Shown: positions 9,604-18,518 of the stretch, in pieces | Position numbering within the stretch: the first letter of the stretch is position 1 | How the letters are laid out: each line of letters begins with the position of its first letter | DNA from: an uncultured Bacteroidota bacterium | GTDB lineage: Bacteria > Bacteroidota > Bacteroidia > Bacteroidales > VadinHA17 | Length of the DNA: 64,000 nt | Assembly (NCBI GenBank): GCA_903824785.1 | Contig: CAIJYD010000030.1 | Span: 62,001 to 126,000 of the forward strand | Reading direction: 5' to 3' | Program-made: the position numbers and the translations under genes | The notes under the pieces: model-generated | Database searches by the model: none | Seen by the model: only the letters and a program-made list of their open reading frames with translations | What the model was told of the DNA's origin: nothing

Positions 9604-10899
9604 TTATTTCGGAAGAACCTCATTATAGACGACAGATAAAATGGCCGACATTTTGTCGAGGGAGAGTTCTTTAATGACATTTTTCCTGCCATTTATTCCC
9701 AGTTGAATCCGAAGATTATTATTCGTAAAAAGGTTAAGCAAGTTATGAGACAACTCCTCTGCAGTATCAGGGAAATATGTAATTCCTCCCATTGTCTTTT
9801 CAACTATCTCAGGAAAAGCACCCGTTGCAGGCTGAACAACCGGGATCCCTGCTGCATTAGCTTCAAGAATATAAAGTCCGTAACCATCATGTTTTCTGAC
9901 AGGAACGCTCATGATATCGATATTATTAAAGAATTCCTCCTTACTGTTGCCCTGAAATTCCGGATAGATCCTGATAAAGCTTTTTAATCCGTTTTCTTTT
10001 ATCTTTTTTATCTGTTCTGCTATAAATGGTTTATCGTCACCGGTATAGCCACCGGAAACATGAAGGGTGAGCCCCGGAAGGCTATTCTCTTTTTTGAGAA
10101 GGATAAATGCATCGACGAGTTTGTCAAAACCATTCGGAGAACTTACTCTGCAGAAATAACCTACGGAAAGAGAATTACTCTTTTTTTCATTGTACTTAAT
10201 ATTATCCGCATCTATACCCAGAGGTACAATATGGAAATTATCGCCGGAAACACCTGTTTTAGCGATGAACAGATCTTTATAATAATTGCTTGGAGTGATG
10301 AATGAATCAACGTTAGGGGCCTCCTGTGCTATCAGCTTCCACGCTTTTGACTGGTATGGCTCAGCCATCTCATCAATCCAGTCATCCTCATTTAAAAGCG
10401 AGCAGACAATTTTCACATCAATTTTTCTTTTTATTTGCCGTGCCAGTCCGATAATAAGGGCATTTGATAAATGGATTACATCCGGTTTTCCATCCTTAAT
10501 CAGGTAATTGACAAGCCTGTTAAGCTCTTTTTCAGGAAAAGCTTTTTCACCACGTATCATGTTAAGAGTCATATCCTCCAGCCCCTCGGTGCGCGTAGTG
10601 CCGGCACGGCGCGCAGCCATCTTCAGCATAGGAGCAGAGTCAAATAATTTATCGAGAAAGACAGGCATATTCCTGAACATGGGAACCTTTTCCCTAAGGT
10701 ACATTGAAATAGCACCAAAAAAAACATTTTTATCAAGGCCTGACTCTTTGTTTGTGTCATCAGGCGGGAGATATAACGGTATTGCTGTCGCGTCAATTCC
10801 GGGAACCTTCCTGATTGCTCTTAAAAAAATCATATCGCGGTAGCAGTTACCACAATAAAATGATCCGCCGGATCCGGTTATTAAATATACTATCTTCAT
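9604..10899 (-). CDS. Glycosyltransferase family 4 (GT-B fold)
   Basis: Predicted cytosolic sugar transferase of 431 residues. The N-terminal Rossmann-like half opens with MKIVYLITGSGGSFYCGNC; the C-terminal nucleotide-sugar half carries VGYFCRVSSPNGFDKLVDA and the donor-site region KHDGYGLYILEANAAGIPVV, with the E-x7-E-like acidic motif of GT4 (the first Glu seems to be replaced around HDGYG). The SFYCGNCYRD segment at the N-terminus, with two Cys, is unusual for a GT4 and probably marks a subfamily. Donor and acceptor are unknown. It sits between a PQQ-like propeller gene (21 bp) and the ABC ATPase (12 bp). Confidence 0.82.
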   Translation of the reverse strand: MKIVYLITGSGGSFYCGNCYRDMIFLRAIRKVPGIDATAIPLYLPPDDTNKESGLDKNVFFGAISMYLREKVPMFRNMPVFLDKLFDSAPMLKMAARRAGTTRTEGLEDMTLNMIRGEKAFPEKELNRLVNYLIKDGKPDVIHLSNALIIGLARQIKRKIDVKIVCSLLNEDDWIDEMAEPYQSKAWKLIAQEAPNVDSFITPSNYYKDLFIAKTGVSGDNFHIVPLGIDADNIKYNEKKSNSLSVGYFCRVSSPNGFDKLVDAFILLKKENSLPGLTLHVSGGYTGDDKPFIAEQIKKIKENGLKSFIRIYPEFQGNSKEEFFNNIDIMSVPVRKHDGYGLYILEANAAGIPVVQPATGAFPEIVEKTMGGITYFPDTAEELSHNLLNLFTNNNLRIQLGINGRKNVIKELSLDKMSAILSVVYNEVLPK

Positions 10900-10920
10900 C
10901 TTTCCTGATCGTATTTTTGT

Positions 10921-12045
10921 TTATTTCTGTATTTTGTCTGAAAATGAGAGCAATCTTCCATCTTCAGTAAGAATATAAAAACTCCCCTTAACAACAGCAG
11001 GAGAGCTGCTTACAGGCGTACCTGCATTGAAACTCCATTTTTTTCGGCCGTCAGCCAGTCCGAGAACATAGATGTTTCCATCCATGCAGGCAAAAAGTAC
11101 TTTTCCGGAAGTTATTACAGCAGAGCTTACTATCCGGCCATTGGTTCTGTACTTCCACAATAATTTCCCGTCAGAGCCATTGTAACAATAAAGGTATTTG
11201 TCTTCTCCTCCAATTACTACTGATTTTCCCGATATTGCGGGAATAGCCAGAATTGCACCGGATTCAGCATCCGCGGTGATTTTCCAGATTATTTTCCTCA
11301 GACTTAAGTTCAAGCTGTAAACATTACCGTCATAATCTCCGAAATAGGCAATATCGTCAGAAAGGGCAGGAGAGGCTGCAATATAGACTCCGATATCAAT
11401 TGTATCCTTTTGTTTTCCGCTGAGCGGGTCAACCACTCTGATCATCCCATCGCAACCGCCGAAAACCACTTTTCTGTTTAATATTGCAGGGGTACCGTTA
11501 ACATAATTCTCTGTTTCCACTTTCCAGAGTGACCGCCCTGTTTCTGGATCAACACAATGGAGAAAATAGTCATAGCTTCCAACAACAATTCCTGCCTTAT
11601 TTCCCGATGTCCAGACATTAGCCGAACCAGCAATCTGGTTATCAGTAGTGTACGACCAGAGTAATTTCCCTGTAACCTGGTCCACAGCCCTCAGAACACC
11701 GTCATTGGAGCCGATAATTACTTTATTTCCATAAACCATTGGAGCTGCGTCAATGGCACTGCCCGCTTCAAACTTCCACTTAATCCGGCCATCGGTACCG
11801 ACGGCAAAAAGTGTTCCTTTGTCGTTTCCAAAATAGATCGTTCCATTGCTGATTACGGGAGATGATTTTGTTCTTGCAGCTGTTGAGATGCTCCAAAGCA
11901 GACGGGGAGAAGCAGGAAGTTCATATTCCGATTTCCCCGAAAGGTCACTTTTTCCTCTGAATACCGGCCATTCTGCCTCTCCCAGCTGGGCGGATAAGGA
12001 TAAAGTTAAAACTGATATAAGTAAAAGAAATAGAATGTATCTCAT
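10921..12045 (-). CDS. Secreted PQQ-like beta-propeller protein (propeller 5)
   Basis: 374 residues with a clear signal peptide (MRYILFLLLISVLTLSLSAQ). The mature protein begins AEWPVFRGKSDLSG, the opening motif shared by all five propellers of this block, then has successive blades of the type GTLFAVGTDGRIKWKFEAGS and GVLRAVDQVTGKLLWSY. Such BamB/PQQ-like propellers act mostly as periplasmic binding or scaffold modules; nothing shows that this one binds PQQ. It lies 10 bp after the NuoG-like gene and 21 bp before the glycosyltransferase, so it is the last redox-block member before the export genes. Confidence 0.85.
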   Translation of the reverse strand: MRYILFLLLISVLTLSLSAQLGEAEWPVFRGKSDLSGKSEYELPASPRLLWSISTAARTKSSPVISNGTIYFGNDKGTLFAVGTDGRIKWKFEAGSAIDAAPMVYGNKVIIGSNDGVLRAVDQVTGKLLWSYTTDNQIAGSANVWTSGNKAGIVVGSYDYFLHCVDPETGRSLWKVETENYVNGTPAILNRKVVFGGCDGMIRVVDPLSGKQKDTIDIGVYIAASPALSDDIAYFGDYDGNVYSLNLSLRKIIWKITADAESGAILAIPAISGKSVVIGGEDKYLYCYNGSDGKLLWKYRTNGRIVSSAVITSGKVLFACMDGNIYVLGLADGRKKWSFNAGTPVSSSPAVVKGSFYILTEDGRLLSFSDKIQK

Positions 12046-12055
12046 TAAATATGAA

Positions 12056-13120
12056 TTACTTTAGCTGACTTAATGCACCTGTCGGACATATTTCAATTAC
12101 CTCTTTGCTCTTTGTTTTCAAAATATCATCGAACTCTTCAGTTATTGGTTCGGAGATAATGGTTACAAATCCCCGGTGATTAAAACAGAGAGCAGGTTCC
12201 TCTTTTAAATCTTCACAAAGCCTTACACACAAGCCGCATTTAATACATTTGGCATTTTCAAAAATAAGTCCGGTCTTCTTATTTATCTTTTTTTCGATAG
12301 GAGAGTTAATAAGTTTTCCTCTGGGATCTTTAATCTGGAACTGATCGGCAAGATCTCTGAGCCTGCAATCGTCAGCGGCACGACAATCGCAATGCATACA
12401 GTTTTCAGACTCACCTGCAGCAGAAATATTATCAGGTATTTCCCTGAAACGGCTTCCTGCACCATTACACTCTTTTAACCACTCCTTCAATTCGCCCTCT
12501 TCAAGTCTGCCTGTAAGCGAAGTAAACCTCTTTGGCAATTTTCGTTTTTCTAATCCGGAGCTTGTATCTTCTTCATTATTAACCTTTTCAGAAATACTAT
12601 TTTGGAAAATATACAATTGTAAATTTCTGATTGATACAGGCAAATCTACTTTTTTTCTGCGGCAGGCATTCTCGCAATAGCCCGGGCATTCGGTACACCT
12701 TATTCCGGAATTATCAATAACAGAGACAGATAGATTAATTGCTTCCTCAAATTTCCTTTCAGCCAAAAGCCTGTTCATGAGAGGAATATTGTAACCGGCA
12801 GGGCAGACAACCCTGCAAGGCGCTTCACATTCAGCACGATGCTCCGACAACAGTAGTTCCACTGCTTTTTTTCTGATTGAAATTACATCATCTCCGGAGG
12901 TATCGATATCCATTCCTTCCTGAACCAACGCTGAACATGAAGGAACAAAACTATTTGTCCTATTGTCTTTTACCATACATACCATACAGGACGAATAATA
13001 GGGCAATCCTTCTTTATGGCAAAGTGTAGGAATAGACAAACCGGCACTTTTTGCTACCGCCAGAATGGTAAATCCTTCCGGAGCTTCATAATCAGTATTA
13101 TTTATCTTAATCTTAACCAT
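12056..13120 (-). CDS. NuoG/HndD-like iron-sulfur protein lacking a catalytic domain
   Basis: Predicted cytosolic electron-transfer subunit, 354 residues. The first 90 residues form a [2Fe-2S] ferredoxin domain with Cys34, Cys45, Cys48 and Cys62. It continues with a Cys-rich helical region (Cys98, 102, 106, then 142, 145, 149, 153) resembling the iron-sulfur domain at the start of small glutamate synthase subunits, a linker, a second Cys cluster (241, 244, 246, 252) and a C-terminal ferredoxin motif CIKCGLCVRLC at 292-302. Family members with this N-terminus normally continue into an H-cluster hydrogenase, a molybdopterin or a flavin domain; none follows here. The start overlaps the end of the NuoE-NuoF fusion gene by 8 nt (ATGGTTAA), so the two are probably made together and form a complex. 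Confidence 0.82.
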   Translation of the reverse strand: MVKIKINNTDYEAPEGFTILAVAKSAGLSIPTLCHKEGLPYYSSCMVCMVKDNRTNSFVPSCSALVQEGMDIDTSGDDVISIRKKAVELLLSEHRAECEAPCRVVCPAGYNIPLMNRLLAERKFEEAINLSVSVIDNSGIRCTECPGYCENACRRKKVDLPVSIRNLQLYIFQNSISEKVNNEEDTSSGLEKRKLPKRFTSLTGRLEEGELKEWLKECNGAGSRFREIPDNISAAGESENCMHCDCRAADDCRLRDLADQFQIKDPRGKLINSPIEKKINKKTGLIFENAKCIKCGLCVRLCEDLKEEPALCFNHRGFVTIISEPITEEFDDILKTKSKEVIEICPTGALSQLK

Positions 13121-15533
13121 TTATATTGACTGTTTCAATTGCATTTTCCGGACATATTATTCTGCAATTATCGCATTTAGTGCATGTTAACAGGTTTATT
13201 TCATGTTTTTCATACGGGTTGAACGGAATAGCATTAACCGGGCATTCCTGTGAACATTTCGTACAGCCAGTGCAATCATCTGTAACCACATATTTAATAA
13301 GGTCGCGGCATTTTTTTGACGGACAAATTCCCAAAGTATGTGCTTCATATTCTTCCCTGAAATACCTGAGACCGGTTAAAACAGGATTGGGAGAACTCTT
13401 CCCAAGTCCGCATAAGCTGCCATCTTTAACTGATTTACAAAGCTTTTCAAGCTCGCTGATATCAGCAAGGTTAGCTTTGCCTTCGCTAAGCTTTGTAACG
13501 ATATTCAGCATTTGCCGTGTTCCTATTCTGCAGAAAGTACATTTCCCGCACGACTGTTTGTGAGTGAAGGTGAGAAAGTATTTTGCCATATCCACCATAC
13601 AGTCTGAATCGTCGAGCACTACCATTCCTCCCGATCCCATCATTGCACCCATTTTTGTAAGTTCCTCAAAGTCAACGGGAGTATCGGATTCACTTGCAGG
13701 AATACATCCACCAGACGGACCACCAATCTGAACAGCTTTAAATCTCCTCCCGTCCGGGACCCCGTCGCCGATTTTTTCGACTATATCCCGGATGGTAATA
13801 CCCATCGGTACTTCGATAAGACCTCCTTTTGAGATCTTGCCTGCCAGTGCAAAGACTTTTGTTCCTTTACTCTTTCCTGTTCCGACGGAACTGAAAGCAT
13901 CAGCTCCATTTGTAATTATCCAGGGCACAAGCGAAAGAGTTTCCACATTATTAACCAGGGTGGGCAGGTTCCTGAAACCTCTTACTGCCGGATAGGGCGG
14001 CCTTAAGTGAGGCGTGCCCCGTTTGCCTTCAAGCGAAGAGATCAATGCTGTTTCTTCTCCGCAGACAAATGCGCCTGCTCCTTCAAAAATCTTAATATCG
14101 AATGAGAAATCTGTTCCGAAAACACTTTTACCAATCAGGCCTTTTACAGAGAGCTGCTGAAGGGCATTCCTAACCCGTGTTACCGCAAGGGGATATTCAG
14201 CTCTGATATAGAAAATCCCTTTGCTTGCACCTGTCGCAAATGCAGCTATAATCATCCCCTCAATAACTCGGTAAGGAAATGATTCAAGGAGCATCCTGTC
14301 CATAAATGCCCCGGGATCACCTTCATCGCCGTTGCAGACAACATACTTTGAATCACCCTTCGCCATCGATGAAATTCTCCATTTCTTACCGGTTGGAAAA
14401 CCTGCCCCTCCGCGTCCTCTTAACCCGCTTGCAGTTATAATATCGATTATGTCGCTCTTATTCTGCATATTAAGACAGCTTTTCAGCGCCTCAAATCCAC
14501 CCAGCAAACAATACTCATCAAAGGAATCAGGAGTAAGCACCCCGCTGCTGGCTGTTGCCATATGAACCTGATAATTCAAAAAGTTATTCAGATATTTTTC
14601 TCTAAGCTCTCCCGGGATATTTATCCGGCTGGTCAGCTTATCGTCAGAAATAAATGTATCGGCAAGATCGAATAAACTATGCTTTATCCGTTTGTTTATA
14701 GTCCTGGGCCTGATATGTTTAAGAAGAATCTCCTCAACCTGATGTTTTCTTACATTTGTATATCGCGAATGAACATTATCGCGGCTAACTATCTCAAGCA
14801 AAGGTGTCTGGTTACAGACTCCGACACACCCTACAGGCTTGAGCCTTATTCTCAGGTCATACTTTTCCCTGATAACAGATATCTCAGACAAGATCTCTTT
14901 ACTACCGCCGGCGACACAACAGGAACCTAAGCCAACCCTTATTTCGGCATCAATATCTTCTTCTAAATTTATATCTTCAGGTATAGCAGCAATATTTCCG
15001 CCGGCCAGAAAATCCTTAATAATTTCCTCTGCCCCGGTTGGTTTGACATTTCCGTAGGTTTTACCATCGATCTGAATAACAGGGGCAAGGGTGCAGCAAC
15101 CAAGACAGGCTACTTCTTCAATTGAGAACAGGTTATCGGCTGAAGTAAAGCCTGAGCTGTCAATTTTAAGAACTCTCCTGAAGGCATCTGCAATAAGTGG
15201 AGCTCCTTTAACGTGGCATGCTGTTCCGGAGCAGATCTTAATAGTATGTTTACCAGACGGAATATGACGGAACTGCGAATAAAAAGTTGACACGCCTGAC
15301 AACTGTTCAGGAGTTACGTCTGTAACTTTGCAGATATGCTTAAGAGCTTCTGACGGAAGGTAGTTGAGCCTTTTCTGCACCTCCTGCAGGATCAGAATGA
15401 CATTCCCGGCATCTTTACCGGTTTGCATAACCACCTGATCCACAACCAAAATGATATCATCAGCAGTCGTAGAACAGTTGCATTCTGTGGTCAATATTTC
15501 TGGATCCCTGTTTTTCAATTGTCTGAAATGCAA
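13113..15533 (-). CDS. NuoE-NuoF fusion, NADH-oxidising diaphorase subunit with extra ferredoxins
   Basis: 806 residues that oxidise NAD(P)H and pass electrons to iron-sulfur centres. Domains in order: NuoE-like thioredoxin-fold [2Fe-2S] (Cys101, 106, 143, 147); a second thioredoxin-like ferredoxin (Cys205/206, 236, 240); NuoF with FMN motif GRGGAGFPTG at 373-382, NADH motif GDEGDPGAF at 402-410, SLBB region, and the [4Fe-4S] ligands SCGKCTFC (662, 665, 668) plus Cys708; and two C-terminal [4Fe-4S] ferredoxin motifs starting at Cys754 and Cys784. This matches HndA+HndC or HydB/HoxEF subunits of bifurcating hydrogenases. No hydrogenase catalytic gene is nearby. The frame opens with TTG at 15533 and the first ATG (residue 36) would cut the NuoE domain, so a non-ATG start is likely; it overlaps the upstream gene by 19 nt. 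Confidence 0.88.
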   Translation of the reverse strand: MHFRQLKNRDPEILTTECNCSTTADDIILVVDQVVMQTGKDAGNVILILQEVQKRLNYLPSEALKHICKVTDVTPEQLSGVSTFYSQFRHIPSGKHTIKICSGTACHVKGAPLIADAFRRVLKIDSSGFTSADNLFSIEEVACLGCCTLAPVIQIDGKTYGNVKPTGAEEIIKDFLAGGNIAAIPEDINLEEDIDAEIRVGLGSCCVAGGSKEILSEISVIREKYDLRIRLKPVGCVGVCNQTPLLEIVSRDNVHSRYTNVRKHQVEEILLKHIRPRTINKRIKHSLFDLADTFISDDKLTSRINIPGELREKYLNNFLNYQVHMATASSGVLTPDSFDEYCLLGGFEALKSCLNMQNKSDIIDIITASGLRGRGGAGFPTGKKWRISSMAKGDSKYVVCNGDEGDPGAFMDRMLLESFPYRVIEGMIIAAFATGASKGIFYIRAEYPLAVTRVRNALQQLSVKGLIGKSVFGTDFSFDIKIFEGAGAFVCGEETALISSLEGKRGTPHLRPPYPAVRGFRNLPTLVNNVETLSLVPWIITNGADAFSSVGTGKSKGTKVFALAGKISKGGLIEVPMGITIRDIVEKIGDGVPDGRRFKAVQIGGPSGGCIPASESDTPVDFEELTKMGAMMGSGGMVVLDDSDCMVDMAKYFLTFTHKQSCGKCTFCRIGTRQMLNIVTKLSEGKANLADISELEKLCKSVKDGSLCGLGKSSPNPVLTGLRYFREEYEAHTLGICPSKKCRDLIKYVVTDDCTGCTKCSQECPVNAIPFNPYEKHEINLLTCTKCDNCRIICPENAIETVNING

Positions 15534-17209
15534 TAAAGGTATTTCTTCCCTCTTAAATATATCTTCTTATCAGAGAAAGCAGGAGTACAGTCGACTCTTT
15601 CTCCAAGAGGTGATTCCGCTACAAGTTTAAACTTTGAATCGGCTTCAATGATATGCATAACACCGCTTCTGTCAATAAGATAAATCAAATCATCTGCAAT
15701 AACAGGTGAAGCATAGAACTGATCCTGAAAGTAATGGGTCCAGATGGTGTCGCCCTTTTCAGCATTGTAGCAGGCAACATCACCGTTTCCGGTTGAAATG
15801 AATAAATAGTCATCAGTTGCCACGGGACTGGAAACGTCAGGGGTATAAGCGTTGTCTTCCCAGGCTATTGAGGCTCCTGTGCCGGGCTTAATAGCCGCAA
15901 GCTTTGCATAATCGGTAACAGCGAAAACCATTTTGCTGTTTACGGCTACAGAAGGCGCGACATCGCCGGTCATACATTCAACAGACCATAACTCATTGCC
16001 TGTTAAGGCATCATAGCTGACTACATTTGGATTTCCATTGATAATGACCTGGGCTTTTCCATCAAAATATCCAAGTACCGGAGAGGACCATACCGGGCGT
16101 CCCTGCCTGATAGTTTCCCACTTCTGTTCGCCGGTTTCAATATCAAAACCGATTACAGAATTCTTTGTTCTGCTGTCATATTGAACAATAAGTATGTTTT
16201 CATAAATAATCAGTGATGATGAATATCCATAGTTACTTTCAGGAACTCCAATATTTTTGGCCCATTTCTGTTTTCCTTCCATATTGAAGCAGATAATGTT
16301 GCCATTGGCAAAAACAGCGCATATTTCAGTGCCGTTTGTCGCAACAGTTGATACAGACAGACCTGCCTCCTGATCCATCTTCGGCAACTCTGCAGGCTCT
16401 CCTGCAATCCCTGAGGCTGTTCCTGTCCAAAGTAGAGCTCCCGTTTTTTTATCGATACAATAAACTTCACAATTCAATCCGCTTGCTCCGGTGATAAAGA
16501 TTTTATCGTCCCAGATAACCGGGGAGCTCTTTCCCTGTTGAGGCACCTCTGTTTTCCAGGCAATGTTTTTTCCGGAAATACCATCCCACTCAGTCGGGTA
16601 ACCTGAGCCGCCTGCTATTCCTCTGCTATCCTGTCCGCGAAAAAACGGATAATTTGATTTATCAGGCTTGGGAGCACTCTCTTTTTCGTTATTATTTGCT
16701 TTTGAAGAGAATCCTGATCTTCCTGATGGATCAGGAAGTGTGGTCCGGAGAATGAAGGAAGCCGATATTGCTGTTAAAGATATAACAGTCGCTGCGACAA
16801 GGAGATAACGTCTGCTGTTTTTCTGAATATTTACCGGCTCAGCTTTTGTTCCCGGAAATGCCGGCTTACGTTTTTCATTATCTGAAATAAGTCTCTGACA
16901 TAAGATAAAAATAATGGCACCTCCCAGCAGAAGGTAAGAGCCTGTCTCGACCTGCCACCGTGATGAGAAGTAAGCTTTTCGTGCCATAAGATCCATTGCC
17001 CTGACCATTGCTGCCTTTGAGGCATCACCCGGATCTTTGTCGTACTGATCCTTTATAGAAAGCAAAACCGGATTATCCAGGGGGTTTATTGTTTTCAGCT
17101 GTACCAGACTGAATATCATTGTCAATGCAACAATAAGTGCAAACCCGCCTGCAATCTGGCTCACTACTTTCAGAATGGTGATATCTTTTTCAGAAAAGTC
17201 GAACTTCAT
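15515..17209 (-). CDS. Membrane-anchored PQQ-like beta-propeller protein (propeller 4)
   Basis: 564 residues starting MKFDFSEKD. The N-terminal third has three hydrophobic segments (QIAGGFALIVALTMIFSLV, then LLLGGAIIFILCQRL, then LLVAATVISLTAISASFIL), so it is fixed in the inner membrane; the rest is a periplasmic propeller that opens with SNYPFFRGQDSRGIAGG and contains blades such as VYCIDKKTGALLWTG and VACYNAEKGDTIWTHY. The ATG at 17207-17209 is 4 bp after the preceding stop; the longer frame upstream would run into the NapH-like gene. It sits exactly between the membrane iron-sulfur protein and the cytosolic NADH module, so it may be a structural partner of that complex (inference). Confidence 0.83.
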   Translation of the reverse strand: MKFDFSEKDITILKVVSQIAGGFALIVALTMIFSLVQLKTINPLDNPVLLSIKDQYDKDPGDASKAAMVRAMDLMARKAYFSSRWQVETGSYLLLGGAIIFILCQRLISDNEKRKPAFPGTKAEPVNIQKNSRRYLLVAATVISLTAISASFILRTTLPDPSGRSGFSSKANNNEKESAPKPDKSNYPFFRGQDSRGIAGGSGYPTEWDGISGKNIAWKTEVPQQGKSSPVIWDDKIFITGASGLNCEVYCIDKKTGALLWTGTASGIAGEPAELPKMDQEAGLSVSTVATNGTEICAVFANGNIICFNMEGKQKWAKNIGVPESNYGYSSSLIIYENILIVQYDSRTKNSVIGFDIETGEQKWETIRQGRPVWSSPVLGYFDGKAQVIINGNPNVVSYDALTGNELWSVECMTGDVAPSVAVNSKMVFAVTDYAKLAAIKPGTGASIAWEDNAYTPDVSSPVATDDYLFISTGNGDVACYNAEKGDTIWTHYFQDQFYASPVIADDLIYLIDRSGVMHIIEADSKFKLVAESPLGERVDCTPAFSDKKIYLRGKKYLYCISDN

Positions 17210-17213
17210 TTCA

Positions 17214-18518
17214 CTATTGTACTTTAATGGGACAATATTTAAAACATCTGCCGCAGCTGTAACATTTTCCCTGATCAGGCAGATATTCAATTCTTTTGCT
17301 CCTGATTGTCAGAGATAACATCCCTATACCTAAAGAGATACCCAGGAATACTCCGGCCCATGGGGATGATTTTCTGAACCGGTCGGTAATCGTCGCTTCT
17401 TCAGCAAACAGCTGAGCTTCCGTTTTACCCGATTCTTTAAACGCGATAACTGCTTTTGAGACCGATTCGATTCCTGACTCTTTTTCTGATCGAATGGCCC
17501 TTGCAAGGCTGACATTACTGTTTACCCCGGCCAGTGAAGGGGCGAGAGTGTAAAATATAGCTGCACCTGTGACAGCAAAAACCGGTATAAGCAGAAAATA
17601 TAGTATAAATCGTTTTCTTGGTTTGGCTGGTTCTTCCCTGTTAAGTTCACTGTCGGAAGGAATTATGGCATCATAGGGACAGACTTCTTCACAGAGTCTG
17701 CAATTTGTACATTCTGCAGGTGTAATGGTAAGATGCTTTCCAGCAAATCTTGAAAAAACATTAAGCAAGACCCCATAAGGGCAAAGGTATCTGCAGTATG
17801 GCCTGTTAACAAATATCCCGGCAAGAAGCAGAAGAATTCCGAAGATTATCATTGTGTAAGGGGCGTCGAGTCTGAAGATCCCGATAAACGGATCGTATCT
17901 GCAAATAATAAACTGACTGTCAGTTGACGCAAAAAGAACGGCAAGTGCAAGATAGATAAAAGGAACGGAGGCTAGTACTGCTTCTATCTTTTTTGGAAGC
18001 TTTACCGGTTGAAAACCTGTGAGTTCCTGAATAGCACCAAGCGGGCAGACCCCTGCGCAAAAGACTCTTCCGTAAGCAAGAGCAAAAAGAAGAGGGATCA
18101 TGAAAAAGAGCAGGGCGGAGAGGGGAATTGTATATCCATCGTTAAAAAGGGCAAGGGCCACATTTTGAACCGACCCCACCGCGCAGATACAGCCCTCCCT
18201 GTAAAACCCGAAATAGGCAAGGGAAAATACCGACATCCAGATAAGACCCTGCCGCGAACGTTTTTTCAATGCCAGCCAGGTAGTAAGAGTAAGCGCACCA
18301 AGAAGGACAGCCACATCAAAATACTCCCATCCGGGGGCCCTCTGAAGCGGCATCTGATTAGTAGCATAAACATATCCCGACTCAAACTCAGGTCTCGGAA
18401 ACCGGTCCTGGGCAAAGAGAACCGCATGCCAGCATAACAGTAAAACAAAAATAATATAGGGCAAAGTTTTTTTCATTCTTATCTGAAACTCTCTTTTTTG
18501 AAATAATCTGTCAACCAT
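17214..18518 (-). CDS. NapH/NosR-like polytopic 4Fe-4S membrane protein
   Basis: 434 residues. After a hydrophobic N-terminus (TLPYIIFVLLLCWHAVLFAQ) come about six membrane helices with the paired motifs CAGVCPLG and CRYLCPYG of the NapH/NosR/CcoG group, a further CICAVGS motif, a ferredoxin motif CTNCRLCEEVCP, and a C-terminal CYSCGRCFKYCP. NapH and NosR carry electrons across or along the inner membrane between quinol and periplasmic partners. The NosR flavin domain is missing. The ATG at 18516-18518 overlaps the stop of the ferredoxin gene by 8 nt (ATGGTTGA); a second ATG at 18476 would start directly at the signal-like helix and cannot be excluded. Together with the upstream Tat ferredoxin it recalls the NapGH pair. 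Confidence 0.85.
   Translation of the reverse strand: MVDRLFQKREFQIRMKKTLPYIIFVLLLCWHAVLFAQDRFPRPEFESGYVYATNQMPLQRAPGWEYFDVAVLLGALTLTTWLALKKRSRQGLIWMSVFSLAYFGFYREGCICAVGSVQNVALALFNDGYTIPLSALLFFMIPLLFALAYGRVFCAGVCPLGAIQELTGFQPVKLPKKIEAVLASVPFIYLALAVLFASTDSQFIICRYDPFIGIFRLDAPYTMIIFGILLLLAGIFVNRPYCRYLCPYGVLLNVFSRFAGKHLTITPAECTNCRLCEEVCPYDAIIPSDSELNREEPAKPRKRFILYFLLIPVFAVTGAAIFYTLAPSLAGVNSNVSLARAIRSEKESGIESVSKAVIAFKESGKTEAQLFAEEATITDRFRKSSPWAGVFLGISLGIGMLSLTIRSKRIEYLPDQGKCYSCGRCFKYCPIKVQ

Noticed and set aside
12056-15533. [FeFe]-hydrogenase
   Set aside because: No H-cluster motif is present in any frame of the neighbourhood; only the diaphorase and relay parts exist.
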